Source: Paenibacillus sp. yr247 (GTDB taxonomy: Bacteria > Bacillota > Bacilli > Paenibacillales > NBRC-103111). From it: DNA of 64,000 bases. Position numbers and translations under genes: made by a program. The notes under the pieces are model-generated. The model had not been told where the DNA came from and did no database searches. It was given only the letters and a program-made list of their open reading frames with translations. Location: NCBI RefSeq assembly GCF_900103825.1, contig NZ_FNIF01000020.1, forward strand, positions 19,058-83,057. The letters run 5' to 3'. Every line of letters begins with the position of its first letter. Positions within the stretch are counted from its first letter, which is position 1. Positions 23,799 to 31,838 of this stretch are shown in pieces.

Positions 23799-24443
23799 TC
23801 AGAATTGCTTATACATAGTGGATCTGTGAATGATCTTTATGGACTTGTTATAAACCAACAGGATGTAAACGACGTCTAGAATAAATGTAAGTATGTACAT
23901 CATATTTAATAATAATGAATTTGGGAATAGGGAATAGCACCAAATAGAAGCACACAGGGTACCAACCATTTTAGAATAGGCGATGTATATGGATTGGCCG
24001 TGTAAATCTTGTTTCAGCAGCATTTTTATAAATAGGATGGACATCATTACATTGATTCCAAATGCGGAATACTTGCCCTCATGATCATGAAATTCGGTAG
24101 CAATTCCATAGTGCAGCAGCAGGGCAATGACAAGTAAAGAAAGGACAATAGTTTTTATTGGCCATGTTGGATATAGTCTTTTTGAATAGTAGAGAAATTG
24201 GAACAGGATAATGCAGTCTAATAAAAAGAATAGTAGAGTTACGATTTGTTGGAGTGGGTTGAAAGGCATGACGACGGAAAATAGAAACTCCCAAGTGATA
24301 TTTGCACATAGGGCGGCTAGTGGCATTCCACAAGTTCGATCCCGAAACCCTTTATATATAATCATCATGTAAGCGATTGTCCAAAAAAGGACTATCCCAA
24401 ACTGCAGAAACCGTTCTATTTGTAGTGGGAAAAGGTGTTCCAT
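23799..24443 (-). CDS. Seven-span membrane protein resembling transmembrane terpene cyclases
   Basis: 214 residues, about seven hydrophobic helices. The segment CANITWEFLFS in helix 2 and the later FILDVVYILLVYNK place a Glu and an Asp where the Pyr4-type transmembrane terpene cyclases carry their conserved acidic residues (the NxxWEF pattern). Bacterial homologues of that family are mostly uncharacterised. Pro/Leu content and spacing fit, but I rely on memory of the motif, so the assignment is tentative. It is a single gene on the reverse strand between two ssrA-derived repeats, with no prenyltransferase or other terpene gene nearby. Codon use is AT-rich compared with the core genes. It could equally be an unrelated small membrane protein. 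Confidence 0.5.
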   Translation of the reverse strand: MEHLFPLQIERFLQFGIVLFWTIAYMMIIYKGFRDRTCGMPLAALCANITWEFLFSVVMPFNPLQQIVTLLFFLLDCIILFQFLYYSKRLYPTWPIKTIVLSLLVIALLLHYGIATEFHDHEGKYSAFGINVMMSILFIKMLLKQDLHGQSIYIAYSKMVGTLCASIWCYSLFPNSLLLNMMYILTFILDVVYILLVYNKSIKIIHRSTMYKQF

Positions 24444-24526
24444 ATGGAGTGAATCGCATCCTTTCAGGGAATTCTCTTTAATAAATATGATTCATTTAAC
24501 TTGTCTATGCATATTAAGCTATCACA

Positions 24527-24588
24527 AAATGAAAAGCACCCGCGGGTGGTTTTTTCATTTGTATGGGTGTTGGAGGAGAACCTCTTGA
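24527..24588 (+). repeat. ssrA-downstream repeat, copy C
   Basis: Matches 22807-22875 over about 60 bases: terminator-like GCACCCGCGGGTGG, TTTTTTCATTTGTATGGGT, then GTTGGAGGAGAACC and CTTGA. No gene ends here, so the hairpin has no obvious job and is best read as a duplicated relic. Confidence 0.7.
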
Positions 24589-24629
24589 AAAACGTGGATG
24601 GATACCATCCCATAATGTAATGAAGCAGG

Positions 24630-24675
24630 TTGACAAAAGATAATAAAACATTTATATTTAACCGTATGGTTAAAT
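24630..24675 (+). promoter_or_regulatory. ArsR promoter with palindromic operator
   Basis: TTGACA (24630-24635), a 17-base spacer and TATATT (24653-24658) form a near-consensus promoter. An inverted repeat ATTTAACC-GTAT-GGTTAAAT (24656-24675) covers the -10 edge, the expected start site and the first codons. It is a probable autoregulatory operator for the ArsR protein. The predicted transcription start (about 24665-24666) coincides with the ATG. Confidence 0.75.
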
Positions 24676-25007
24676 GTCGCGATGAAGATATTTTAAATGG
24701 TGTTTTTTCAGTTCTTTCTGATCCCACGAGACGAGAGATGATTACGCAGTTAGCCAAAGGCGAGATGACGGTCATGAAATTAGCCGAGCCTTTTAAAATG
24801 TCATTACCTGCGGTGTCCAAGCATCTAAAGGTTTTGGAAAAGGCTGGTTTAGTTTCTGTGCGGAAAGAAGGGAGGTATCGCTATTACTATTTAAATCCAG
24901 CATCAATTGACTGTGCGAATCAATGGTTAACGGATTTACGGCAATTCTGGACTTCACAATTATCAAGACTTGAACGCTTTTTGGATCAAAATTCGAACAA
25001 TGATTAA
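24666..25007 (+). CDS. ArsR-family winged-helix transcriptional regulator
   Basis: 113 residues. The helix-turn-helix is clear: VFSVLSDPTRREMITQLAKGE, then AEPFKMSLPAVSKHLKVLEKAGLV and the wing RKEGRYRYYYLNP. No metal-binding Cys pair of the ArsR/CadC type is present, which suits the ArsR subgroup paired with SRPBCC proteins. I chose ATG 24666; a longer frame from 24630 would begin inside the -35 box. With the promoter at 24630-24658 this start leaves almost no leader. It is followed by the SRPBCC gene 14 bases later, a frequent pairing in Firmicutes and Actinobacteria. Confidence 0.85.
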   Translation: MVKCRDEDILNGVFSVLSDPTRREMITQLAKGEMTVMKLAEPFKMSLPAVSKHLKVLEKAGLVSVRKEGRYRYYYLNPASIDCANQWLTDLRQFWTSQLSRLERFLDQNSNND

Positions 25008-25021
25008 AGGAGTTAATAAAC

Positions 25022-25486
25022 ATGATTAATATTCAAGCAGGTAAATTTACACTTCAACTCAACCATAACTACAAAGCCGACAGAGATAGCGTATTTCAAG
25101 CATGGACGAAACAGGAACAGTTGAAACAATGGTGGGGCCCAGAAGGTTTTACGACGACCATTGATCGAATGGATGTTGTTGAAGGAGGAGGTTACCGTTT
25201 CATTATGCAAGCTCCCAATGGAGCTAATCATACTATTGGCGGCAAATATATTGCGATTATCCCTAATGAGAAGCTAGTTTTTACTTGGAAGTGGGAGCAT
25301 GAAGGTTCTAGCGAGGAACAAAAGGATACGTTGGTTACCATTGAATTTGTTGAGCAAGGAACCGGAACTGAGCTTGTCATTACGCATGAGAATTTCTCCA
25401 CTAAGGATGAAGCAGAGAATCATAAAAATGGCTGGAGCAGTTCTTTAGAGGGCAGCTTAAAGAAATATTTGGAGCAGCATATATAA
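25022..25486 (+). CDS. SRPBCC / AHSA1-domain protein
   Basis: 154-residue START-like fold with the typical AHSA1 features: DSVFQAWTKQEQLKQWWGPEGF near the N-terminus, GGYRFIMQAPNG in the middle, and a C-terminal helix (HKNGWSSSLEGSLKKYLEQ). It forms a hydrophobic ligand cavity; the ligand is unknown. A good AAAGGAG ribosome site lies 9 bases before ATG. It is paired with the ArsR gene upstream, which presumably controls it. Confidence 0.88.
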   Translation: MINIQAGKFTLQLNHNYKADRDSVFQAWTKQEQLKQWWGPEGFTTTIDRMDVVEGGGYRFIMQAPNGANHTIGGKYIAIIPNEKLVFTWKWEHEGSSEEQKDTLVTIEFVEQGTGTELVITHENFSTKDEAENHKNGWSSSLEGSLKKYLEQHI

Positions 25487-25506
25487 TAAATTTGGAGGTC
25501 ATTTCA

Positions 25507-25929
25507 TTGACTAGTCAAAACTATAAAAATCACCGCAGATTCCACCCGATTTATCATTATTTTTTAACTTTACTCTTGCTAGCTATATTGATAGGAGTTG
25601 CCGCTCTATTAATTAGAGAAGGTCTAAGCCTCTCCTCCATTGTAATCTTGCTCATCTTCGTCTATATAACAGTAAGTTTCTTCTTAATGAGATCTTACCC
25701 ATTAAAAGCTCAGGACAGAGCCATTAAAGCAGAAGAGAATCTTCGACATTACGTGATGACAGGACAATTACTTAATTCGCGGCTTACGTTTAATCAAATT
25801 GCCGCCTTGCGTTTTGCTAGCGATGCGGAGTTTCCAGAACTATGCCAGAAGGCAGCATCCCAAAATTTAAGCTCAAATGATATTAAAAAGGCGATTAAAA
25901 ATTGGAAGGGCGACATTGACAGAGTTTAG
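25507..25929 (+). CDS. DUF6526-family membrane protein (first copy)
   Basis: 140 residues with two membrane helices (about 20-42 and 47-65) and a cytoplasmic C-terminal half holding YPLKAQDRAIKAEENLRHY and LRFASDAEFPELCQ, nearly the same as in the gene at 33955. GGAGGT at 25494-25499 points to TTG 25507 (TTG-ACT-AGT) as the start. It follows the SRPBCC gene by 20 bases, so it is in the ArsR operon. Function unknown; the domain number is from memory. Confidence 0.75.
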   Translation: MTSQNYKNHRRFHPIYHYFLTLLLLAILIGVAALLIREGLSLSSIVILLIFVYITVSFFLMRSYPLKAQDRAIKAEENLRHYVMTGQLLNSRLTFNQIAALRFASDAEFPELCQKAASQNLSSNDIKKAIKNWKGDIDRV

Positions 25930-25943
25930 TTGCTCACTGCTCG

Positions 25944-25980
25944 AAATGAAGAAGCACCCGAGAGGGTGCTTTTTTCATTT
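25944..25980 (+). terminator. Terminator of the ArsR operon (also resembles ssrA terminator repeat)
   Basis: AAGCACCCG-AGA-GGGTGCTT then TTTTCATTT. It shares AATGAA...GCACCC...GGGTGCTTTTTTCATTT with the ssrA terminator, but the likeness stops after the hairpin, so common ancestry is only suggested. Confidence 0.8.
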
Positions 25981-26128
25981 CGTAGGGTACACCAGACGTA
26001 ATTTTCTCAAATACTTGGCATCACCCGAATTCTTATTTTTCGTAGTTCCCCTAATGTATGAATATTTCTGCATATTTTGCGCACCATAAATTGGAAATAG
26101 TAAAAGTAATCTTAGGGACTGAAGAAAT

Positions 26129-27664
26129 ATGGGATTTTTTCGTAACTTAATCAGAGTCAAAAGACGCTATCCACCTCAACAAAAAGCAAATCTGCAAATT
26201 TCGAAGCCACTTAGTATGGATCTAGATGAAAATTTATTAGATTTGCAAACACTATTCACCCTAGCCCCCGATCTGATCACGCGCCAGTTTCAAATTAAAT
26301 CAACCCAAAAACGTGCTGCCCTTGTCTATCTAAACGATTTAACTGATCGAAAAGCAATCAATAGTGATGTTCTACAGCCGCTCATGCAAGAAATTGTTGG
26401 TGATATGCCTATCGATCAAATAGTAACGGTCGGCAGTATCCAGTCTGTACACGATTTATCTCAAGTTGAACAAGCCATTCTGCATGGGCAGAGTGTCCTA
26501 TTTGTGGAGGATAAGAATACAGCCGATCTTTTAGACACACAAGGGTGGCCACAAAGGGCAATTCAGGATCCTCAATTGGAAGCGTCCTTAAAAGGATCTC
26601 ATCAAGGCTTTGTTGAAACAGGAAGCATAAATATTGCCTTAATTCGAAGATACATACCAAATCGAGAATTGAAAATAAAAGAATGCATCGTAGGTGAGAG
26701 GGGGATGACAAGGGTCAGCATTTTATATTTAGCTGATGTTGCCCAACCGGAAGTTCTTCAAGAGTTGGAAAAAAGGATTCAAAAAATTGATGTTGACGCC
26801 ATCCTAAACACAGGCGAACTAGAAGAATTCATTGAGGACAACCCCTATTCGCCATTTCCTCACTTTTCCATTACAGAGCGGCCCGATTCTGTCGCCTCAC
26901 AGATTTTGCAAGGAAGGCTTGCTGTTGTCGTCGATCGGTCGCCTTTCGTTCTGATTGGACCTGCAAATTTTGCGATGTTTTTCCAAAGCACAGATGATTA
27001 CAACATGCGTTGGCAAGTTGCATCTTTTCTGCGAATCCTAAGATTTTCCGCTTTTTTTGTGACCATTTTTTTACCTGCGATCTATATAGCTGTCATTTCT
27101 TTTAATTTTGAAGTGATTCCTATGCAGTTACTATTGTCAGTCGGCGAGTCAAGAGCAAGCATTCCATTCCCGCCTATCATAGAAGCCTTTATCATGGAGA
27201 TTACTTTGGAAATGCTTAAGGAAGCAGGGATACGCCTTCCAGCCCCAATTGGGCAAACAGTTGGGATAGTGGGCGCAATTGTTATAGGACAAGCGACAGT
27301 ACAAGCGGGGATTGTGAGCAACATTATGGTGATCGTTGTCTCTTTGACTGCTTTGTCCTCGTTTATCATCCCAAGTCACGACATGTCTGCTGCCATTCGT
27401 TTGATTCGCTTCCCGATGATGCTGATTGCAGCTTTTTTCGGGCTTTTTGGGGTTGGAATAGGAATGATGGTGATGTTCGGACACCTGATTGCGCTAGAGT
27501 CTCTAGGAACGCCATATTTCAGTCCGTTTAGTCCAATGAGGTTCAAGGATTTGAAAGATTCGTTTGTTCGACTGCCTTTATTCTTTATGCGCAAGCGTCC
27601 CTTAAGCGCAAGACCAACACAAGAAAAAAGGCAAGGTTCTAATCATTCGAAGGGTGACGGTTGA
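26129..27664 (+). CDS. Spore germination protein, GerA subunit A family
   Basis: 511-residue receptor subunit located in the spore inner membrane. An N-terminal soluble region (about 1-285, with RRYIPNRELKIKE and ERPDSVASQILQGRLAVVVDRSPF) is followed by about five membrane helices (290-480) and a short basic tail. In Bacillales the A subunit with B and C senses amino acids or sugars and triggers cation release. ATG 26129 sits behind a weak GGGACTGAAG site. It overlaps the B gene by one base (TGATG). Nutrient specificity cannot be read from sequence. Confidence 0.93.
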   Translation: MGFFRNLIRVKRRYPPQQKANLQISKPLSMDLDENLLDLQTLFTLAPDLITRQFQIKSTQKRAALVYLNDLTDRKAINSDVLQPLMQEIVGDMPIDQIVTVGSIQSVHDLSQVEQAILHGQSVLFVEDKNTADLLDTQGWPQRAIQDPQLEASLKGSHQGFVETGSINIALIRRYIPNRELKIKECIVGERGMTRVSILYLADVAQPEVLQELEKRIQKIDVDAILNTGELEEFIEDNPYSPFPHFSITERPDSVASQILQGRLAVVVDRSPFVLIGPANFAMFFQSTDDYNMRWQVASFLRILRFSAFFVTIFLPAIYIAVISFNFEVIPMQLLLSVGESRASIPFPPIIEAFIMEITLEMLKEAGIRLPAPIGQTVGIVGAIVIGQATVQAGIVSNIMVIVVSLTALSSFIIPSHDMSAAIRLIRFPMMLIAAFFGLFGVGIGMMVMFGHLIALESLGTPYFSPFSPMRFKDLKDSFVRLPLFFMRKRPLSARPTQEKRQGSNHSKGDG

Positions 27665-28770
27665 TGAAAAAGTATGCGCTGAACGATATCACATTGATAC
27701 AATATATCTTGATGATTCATGGGACTCAACTGGGGATTGGAATATTGTCTTTACCCAAGGATTTAGCAAAGTTGGCCGGAACGAATGGCTGGATTTCCCT
27801 CCTAATCGGTTGGGCGATATCCGTATTATCTAGTGTGATTATCATTCAGGTTATGAAAAAGCATCCAGAGGATACGGTGTACGATTTGATACCTCGATAC
27901 TTCGGAAAAGTATTGGGGACTGTTATCGGAATCTTTATCATTTTCTATTTTTCTTTTGTTTTTTTCACAAGTATTTATGCATCTGTCACGGTGGTCAATT
28001 TGGAGCTATTGTCTAAGACCCCAAAATACCTGGTTGTCTTGTTGTTTGTCATACCGATCTATACGATTGGACGGAATCATATTCGTGTCTTGGCAAGATA
28101 TGCGGAATTCACCTTCTGGGGTTTCTTATGGCTGGCTATTGTCTATGTGTATGCATTGAGGGGGGGCCAGGGCCATTGGTTGAACTTACTTCCTGTTTTA
28201 GAAGAGGGCTGGAAACCGGTGCTGAGTGCTGTAAAACCTACAAGCCTGTCTTTCTTGGGTTTTGAAACTGCGTTTATCTTGTATCCCTTCTTAAAGCATA
28301 AAGAATCTGCGATTAAAGGGGTTATCATTGGCAACACACTGTCGTTTGTGATATACATGCTGGCCATTTTGGTTTGCTTTCTCTATTTTTCGCCAGACGA
28401 TATCACGTCCTACACTTTCCCTACTTTAAAAGTTATAAAGACTATTGAATTTCGCTTTCTGGAACGATTTGAACTCATCTTTTTAGTGGCCTACGTCTTT
28501 ATGATTTCTAGAGTTTGGATTTTCAACGTGTATTGCGCGGTGTTCGGAATAAGTCAATTACTTGGTAAACAAGATCACAAGCCGTACTTGAGAATAATGT
28601 TGATAGGTGTGTTCCTTTTGTCCATTTTTTATAATCCCGGTAATGATCAGATTGATCAACTAAAGGAGCTGTTGAACAGTATGGGGATATATTTCGCCTT
28701 TGCCTTCCCGTTGTTCTTGTTGGTATATACAAGAATATTCAGCTTGTTCCGAAAAGGAGATTTGGGATGA
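27664..28770 (+). CDS. Spore germination permease, GerB subunit family
   Basis: 368-residue APC-superfamily membrane protein with ten hydrophobic spans. It opens with the family pattern LIQYILMIHGTQLGIGILSLP. This is the germinant-binding subunit of the GerA-type receptor. The start is ATG 27664, overlapping the A-subunit stop; the TTG one codon upstream is less likely. Its own stop overlaps the ATG of the C subunit (ATGA). Confidence 0.93.
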   Translation: MKKYALNDITLIQYILMIHGTQLGIGILSLPKDLAKLAGTNGWISLLIGWAISVLSSVIIIQVMKKHPEDTVYDLIPRYFGKVLGTVIGIFIIFYFSFVFFTSIYASVTVVNLELLSKTPKYLVVLLFVIPIYTIGRNHIRVLARYAEFTFWGFLWLAIVYVYALRGGQGHWLNLLPVLEEGWKPVLSAVKPTSLSFLGFETAFILYPFLKHKESAIKGVIIGNTLSFVIYMLAILVCFLYFSPDDITSYTFPTLKVIKTIEFRFLERFELIFLVAYVFMISRVWIFNVYCAVFGISQLLGKQDHKPYLRIMLIGVFLLSIFYNPGNDQIDQLKELLNSMGIYFAFAFPLFLLVYTRIFSLFRKGDLG

Positions 28771-29891
28771 AGCGCTCCTGTATATTCCTTCTAGCAGCAA
28801 TGTGCATTCTTTTGATGCCAGGATGTTATGACCAGATGAATTTGGAGGATGCCTCCATAACACTCATGCTGGGATTGGATTTGGACGAAAAGAATAACCT
28901 TGTCGTCTATACGCAAAGCCCTGTATTTTATAAAGAAGCCAAGGAAAAAACAGAGAAAACAGCAGTGAAAGCTGTCTCGATTCGAAAATCACGTCAGAAA
29001 CTGGATGCCATTCTTACAGGGTTGACGATAGGCGGTAAAAATCAGTCAGTACTGATCAGCAAACGACTGCTTCAACAAAAGGAGTGGTATCGCCTATTTG
29101 ACCTTTTTTATCGTGAACCTAAACAACCCGTAAGCTCCCGAGTCATAATCGTAGATGGTCCGGTTGAAGAAGTCTTTAACTTTAAACCGAAAGATAAACC
29201 TCGGCTCGCCATGCATATGAGAAAATTGATCGATACCGCAAATAAAAGAAACGTCACGGTAATAACGAATTTGCAGGAGTTACGTCGACAGATGAAAGAT
29301 AAGGGGATTACTCCTTCGATAACAGAAATAAAAAAGGACGTAGAGCAGATCAAGGTTACCGGAACAGACTTGCTTAATAAACAAGGAGAATATGCAGGAC
29401 ATCTTTCGTTGGATGAAAGCATGTATTTGTTGGTTCTACAAAATCAAATGAATGGTGAGCTATCTTTCTCCATACCAGTCGCAGAAACATCGAATGGTGA
29501 AGATAATAACAATCGCATGGTTTCTTTTAATGCTGTGAATGTTAAGAAGAAAGTCATAGTAGCATACTCCGAAAATACGTTTCAGTATGACATAAATATC
29601 AAAATTCCTATTGAGATGACTTCAATAGAAGGGGATAATAATTTCGATATGAAGGAGCATAAAACCCAATTGGAAAATCAGATTACGAAAGAACTTCAGA
29701 AACAGTTTGATTCTTTAATAAAGAAATGTCAGGAAAATCAAGTCGATCCATTCGGTTTCGGGCTCTATGCACGAGCCTACCAATCTTCTGCATGGAAGGT
29801 GGTACAAAATGAATGGGGGAAATCATTTTCCAAAGCAAAGGTTCGTGTTACACCGCAAGTCAAAATTAAATCATTTGGAGTAACAGAGTAA
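28767..29891 (+). CDS. Spore germination lipoprotein, Ger(x)C family
   Basis: 374 residues. A lipoprotein signal with lipobox LMPGC (Cys at residue 20) anchors it to the spore inner membrane. The mature N-terminus begins YDQMNLEDASI, matching the GerC WD/Q-x-x-E-x pattern, and the C-terminal domain matches the family length. Third subunit of the receptor; the ATG overlaps the preceding stop. A terminator follows 40 bases after the stop. Confidence 0.93.
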   Translation: MKRSCIFLLAAMCILLMPGCYDQMNLEDASITLMLGLDLDEKNNLVVYTQSPVFYKEAKEKTEKTAVKAVSIRKSRQKLDAILTGLTIGGKNQSVLISKRLLQQKEWYRLFDLFYREPKQPVSSRVIIVDGPVEEVFNFKPKDKPRLAMHMRKLIDTANKRNVTVITNLQELRRQMKDKGITPSITEIKKDVEQIKVTGTDLLNKQGEYAGHLSLDESMYLLVLQNQMNGELSFSIPVAETSNGEDNNNRMVSFNAVNVKKKVIVAYSENTFQYDINIKIPIEMTSIEGDNNFDMKEHKTQLENQITKELQKQFDSLIKKCQENQVDPFGFGLYARAYQSSAWKVVQNEWGKSFSKAKVRVTPQVKIKSFGVTE

Positions 29892-29929
29892 GATGGATAA
29901 ACACATCGGGGTTCTAATTATCATACAGG

Positions 29930-29962
29930 AGTCAGTATTCCCAAAGAATATTGGCTTTTTTT
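29930..29962 (+). terminator. Terminator of the ger operon
   Basis: An 11-bp stem (AGTCAGTATTC with GAATATTGGCT, including wobbles) closes on CCAAA and runs into seven T residues. Confidence 0.85.
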
Positions 29963-30193
29963 GTTTTTTGAGATAACCATTTCATTTCTAGAAAATTAGG
30001 CATAACTACGTTCCAATTCCTTCTTTTAAAGAATAATAAGTAGTATCAGATGAATGGAGGGATTGTCGTGGTCTTCAAAAATAAAGTGTTGATTCTTAAA
30101 AAAACTTCATCAGGTATTTATCATTAAACGATGTTTAAGAGATAGTAGAGTACGATTATTTCAGAAAAAATCCCGCGAATTTTGGGCTCACAG
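29963..30193 (+). other. Gene-poor stretch before the YheC-like gene
   Basis: With the terminator this leaves about 230 bases without an intact gene. There is a ribosome-site-like GGAGGG with a GTG at 30069 opening a 19-codon frame that stops at 30127, and in another frame RLFQKKSREFWAHRWLQDSKK-like coding at 30150-30220. These could be the decayed N-terminus of the following gene. Confidence 0.35.
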
Positions 30194-30994
30194 ATGGCTT
30201 CAAGATTCCAAAAAGGGGGAATATGTGTGCCTGGGAAATGGGGACTGCACACCTTTTATATGAAAGACAACGTGATCCAATCCTACTTACCCTATACACG
30301 CTTGTTCAGTTGGTTCACATTAAATCAAATTTTCCGAAAGTATAATTCGGTCTACGTGAAACCAAATATGTCCCATATGGGAAAAGGAATTATGAAAGCT
30401 TGGAAATCCAGTGATGGCTTCCGTTTGGTTAAAGTCAAGGGACGTTCCAAGCGCTGTCTCACTCTCCAAAACCTGTATGAGAATATTCGCAAAGAAACGA
30501 GATCAGAAACCTACATTATTCAGAAAGCCATTGATCTGGCAACCTTCAAGGGGAGCTCCTTTGATATCAGAGTCATGATGATGAGAAATGCTCAGAATCA
30601 TTGGTCATATGTTGGAATGCTGGCTAAGGTTGCAGGGAAATCGAGTGTAATTACGAACGTTAATCGCGGCGGCGGTTACGTGATTACGGTTGATCAAGCT
30701 CTATCAGGCTCGCTTTCGTTGTCTAAACAAGAGCAAAGAAGAATGATTCGAGAACTGATACGTTTAAGTCATCGAATTTGCGACCGATTTATTCGATATA
30801 AATATTCATCTCAGATTGGGATCGATTTTGCCGTAGATAGCAAAAAGAAACTATGGTTAATCGAAGTTAATTTTGATTACCCTTCCCATGAACTTTTTGC
30901 CAAGATGAAAGATCATTCTAACTATAGAAGGATAAAGGCTATCAGACACTCTTATCTAAATGCTTTACGTACCGGTAAGATTAAACGTAAATAA
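30194..30994 (+). CDS. YheC/YheD-like ATP-grasp endospore protein, N-terminus uncertain
   Basis: About 266 residues resembling the short YheC/YheD spore-coat-associated family. Signature segments are YVKPNMSHMGKGIMKA (P-loop-like lysine region), YIIQKAIDLATFKGSSFDIRVMMMRN, the NVNRGGG loop, and the ATP-grasp metal end GIDFAVDSKKKLWLIEVNFDYPSH. ATG 30194 and TTG 30182 are both possible and neither has a clear ribosome site. Coding-like sequence in another frame just upstream suggests an N-terminal frameshift. No neighbouring operon partner. Confidence 0.7.
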   Translation: MASRFQKGGICVPGKWGLHTFYMKDNVIQSYLPYTRLFSWFTLNQIFRKYNSVYVKPNMSHMGKGIMKAWKSSDGFRLVKVKGRSKRCLTLQNLYENIRKETRSETYIIQKAIDLATFKGSSFDIRVMMMRNAQNHWSYVGMLAKVAGKSSVITNVNRGGGYVITVDQALSGSLSLSKQEQRRMIRELIRLSHRICDRFIRYKYSSQIGIDFAVDSKKKLWLIEVNFDYPSHELFAKMKDHSNYRRIKAIRHSYLNALRTGKIKRK

Positions 30995-31063
30995 AAAGTC
31001 GTACAAACGTTAAAGGGGAGAATAAAAGAAAATCCCAATTCCTGTTATTGGAGGTAACCATAA

Positions 31064-31662
31064 ATGAACACTCTTTTTAAGTTGAAAGAACGAGGCACAT
31101 CGATTCCAACGGAACTCATGGCGGGGGTAATGACATTTTTGACGATGGTTTACATCGTGATTGTGAATCCTGGGATTCTGAGCAAAGCGGGAATGGACTT
31201 TCATGGGGTGTTTATTGCGACTGTACTGGCAAGTATTGTGGCAACGCTGATTATGGGCCTTTTTGCTAACTACCCTATCGTGATTGCGCCCGGCATGTTA
31301 TCTTTGACGTCCTTTCGATATATGCTGCTGGATGCGATTCCTTCTAGCTTAAAACATGCCATAACGGCCGGAATTGGCTTGTTCATCACTTTTATCGGTC
31401 TGCAAAATGCGAAGATTATTGTAGCTTCTCCAGCAACGCTTCTAACTCTAGGGAATTTGAGGGAACCAATGACGTCATTGACGATTGTTGGCCTTATAGT
31501 TTCTCTGGTTTTGATGGCTTATTAGGTGAAAGGCTTTCTGTTCTTCGGTAACGGGAACGATGCTCGGGGTTGCTGAGCAAGCGGGCCTTCTTAAGGACAA
31601 TAAATTCCCGCGATCACGGGGCGCGCTGCTTGCAGATGCCATTGGAACTACAACAGGAGCAA
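31064..31662 (+). pseudogene. Decayed NCS2 (AzgA/PbuG-like) purine permease
   Basis: The first 153 codons (31064-31525) read as a normal NCS2 N-terminus: [25 protein letters not shown], then [14 protein letters not shown]. The frame then stops and resumes in another frame (about 31560-31662) as [36 protein letters not shown] split over two blocks, the mid-protein region of this family. Roughly a hundred residues in between and all of the C-terminal half are missing. A normal member has about 430 residues. A GGAGG ribosome site remains in front, but the product cannot be a working transporter. Confidence 0.85.
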
Positions 31663-31790
31663 TGCAGCAAATGGCTGCGGGCTCCCAAGAAGTCCGGCAA
31701 CGCTCGCCAGTATGGAGCACGTTTCGAATCAACGTCCGAATTGGCACAGAACGTTGCCGGAAGAGCAGTTAGCTTCCTCAAATTAACTAA
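31662..31790 (+). pseudogene. 3' remnant of a methyl-accepting chemotaxis protein
   Basis: Immediately after the permease fragment the sequence encodes pieces of a chemoreceptor C-terminus in three frames: QMAAGSQEV, then [10 protein letters not shown], then [18 protein letters not shown] and a stop. These are the usual closing segments of MCP signalling domains. At least two frameshifts and deletions separate them. The fusion point is near the codons for GAMQQ. Confidence 0.7.
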
Positions 31791-31838
31791 ATGGGTGAAC
31801 CGCTCCTTAGCCGATTTTTATGCGTTCCGGTCATAATT

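Noticed and set aside
26040..26128. SigG promoter for the ger operon
   Set aside because: GAATA and CATAAA elements are present, but the spacing (20 or 10 bases) does not fit 17-18, so it was not listed.
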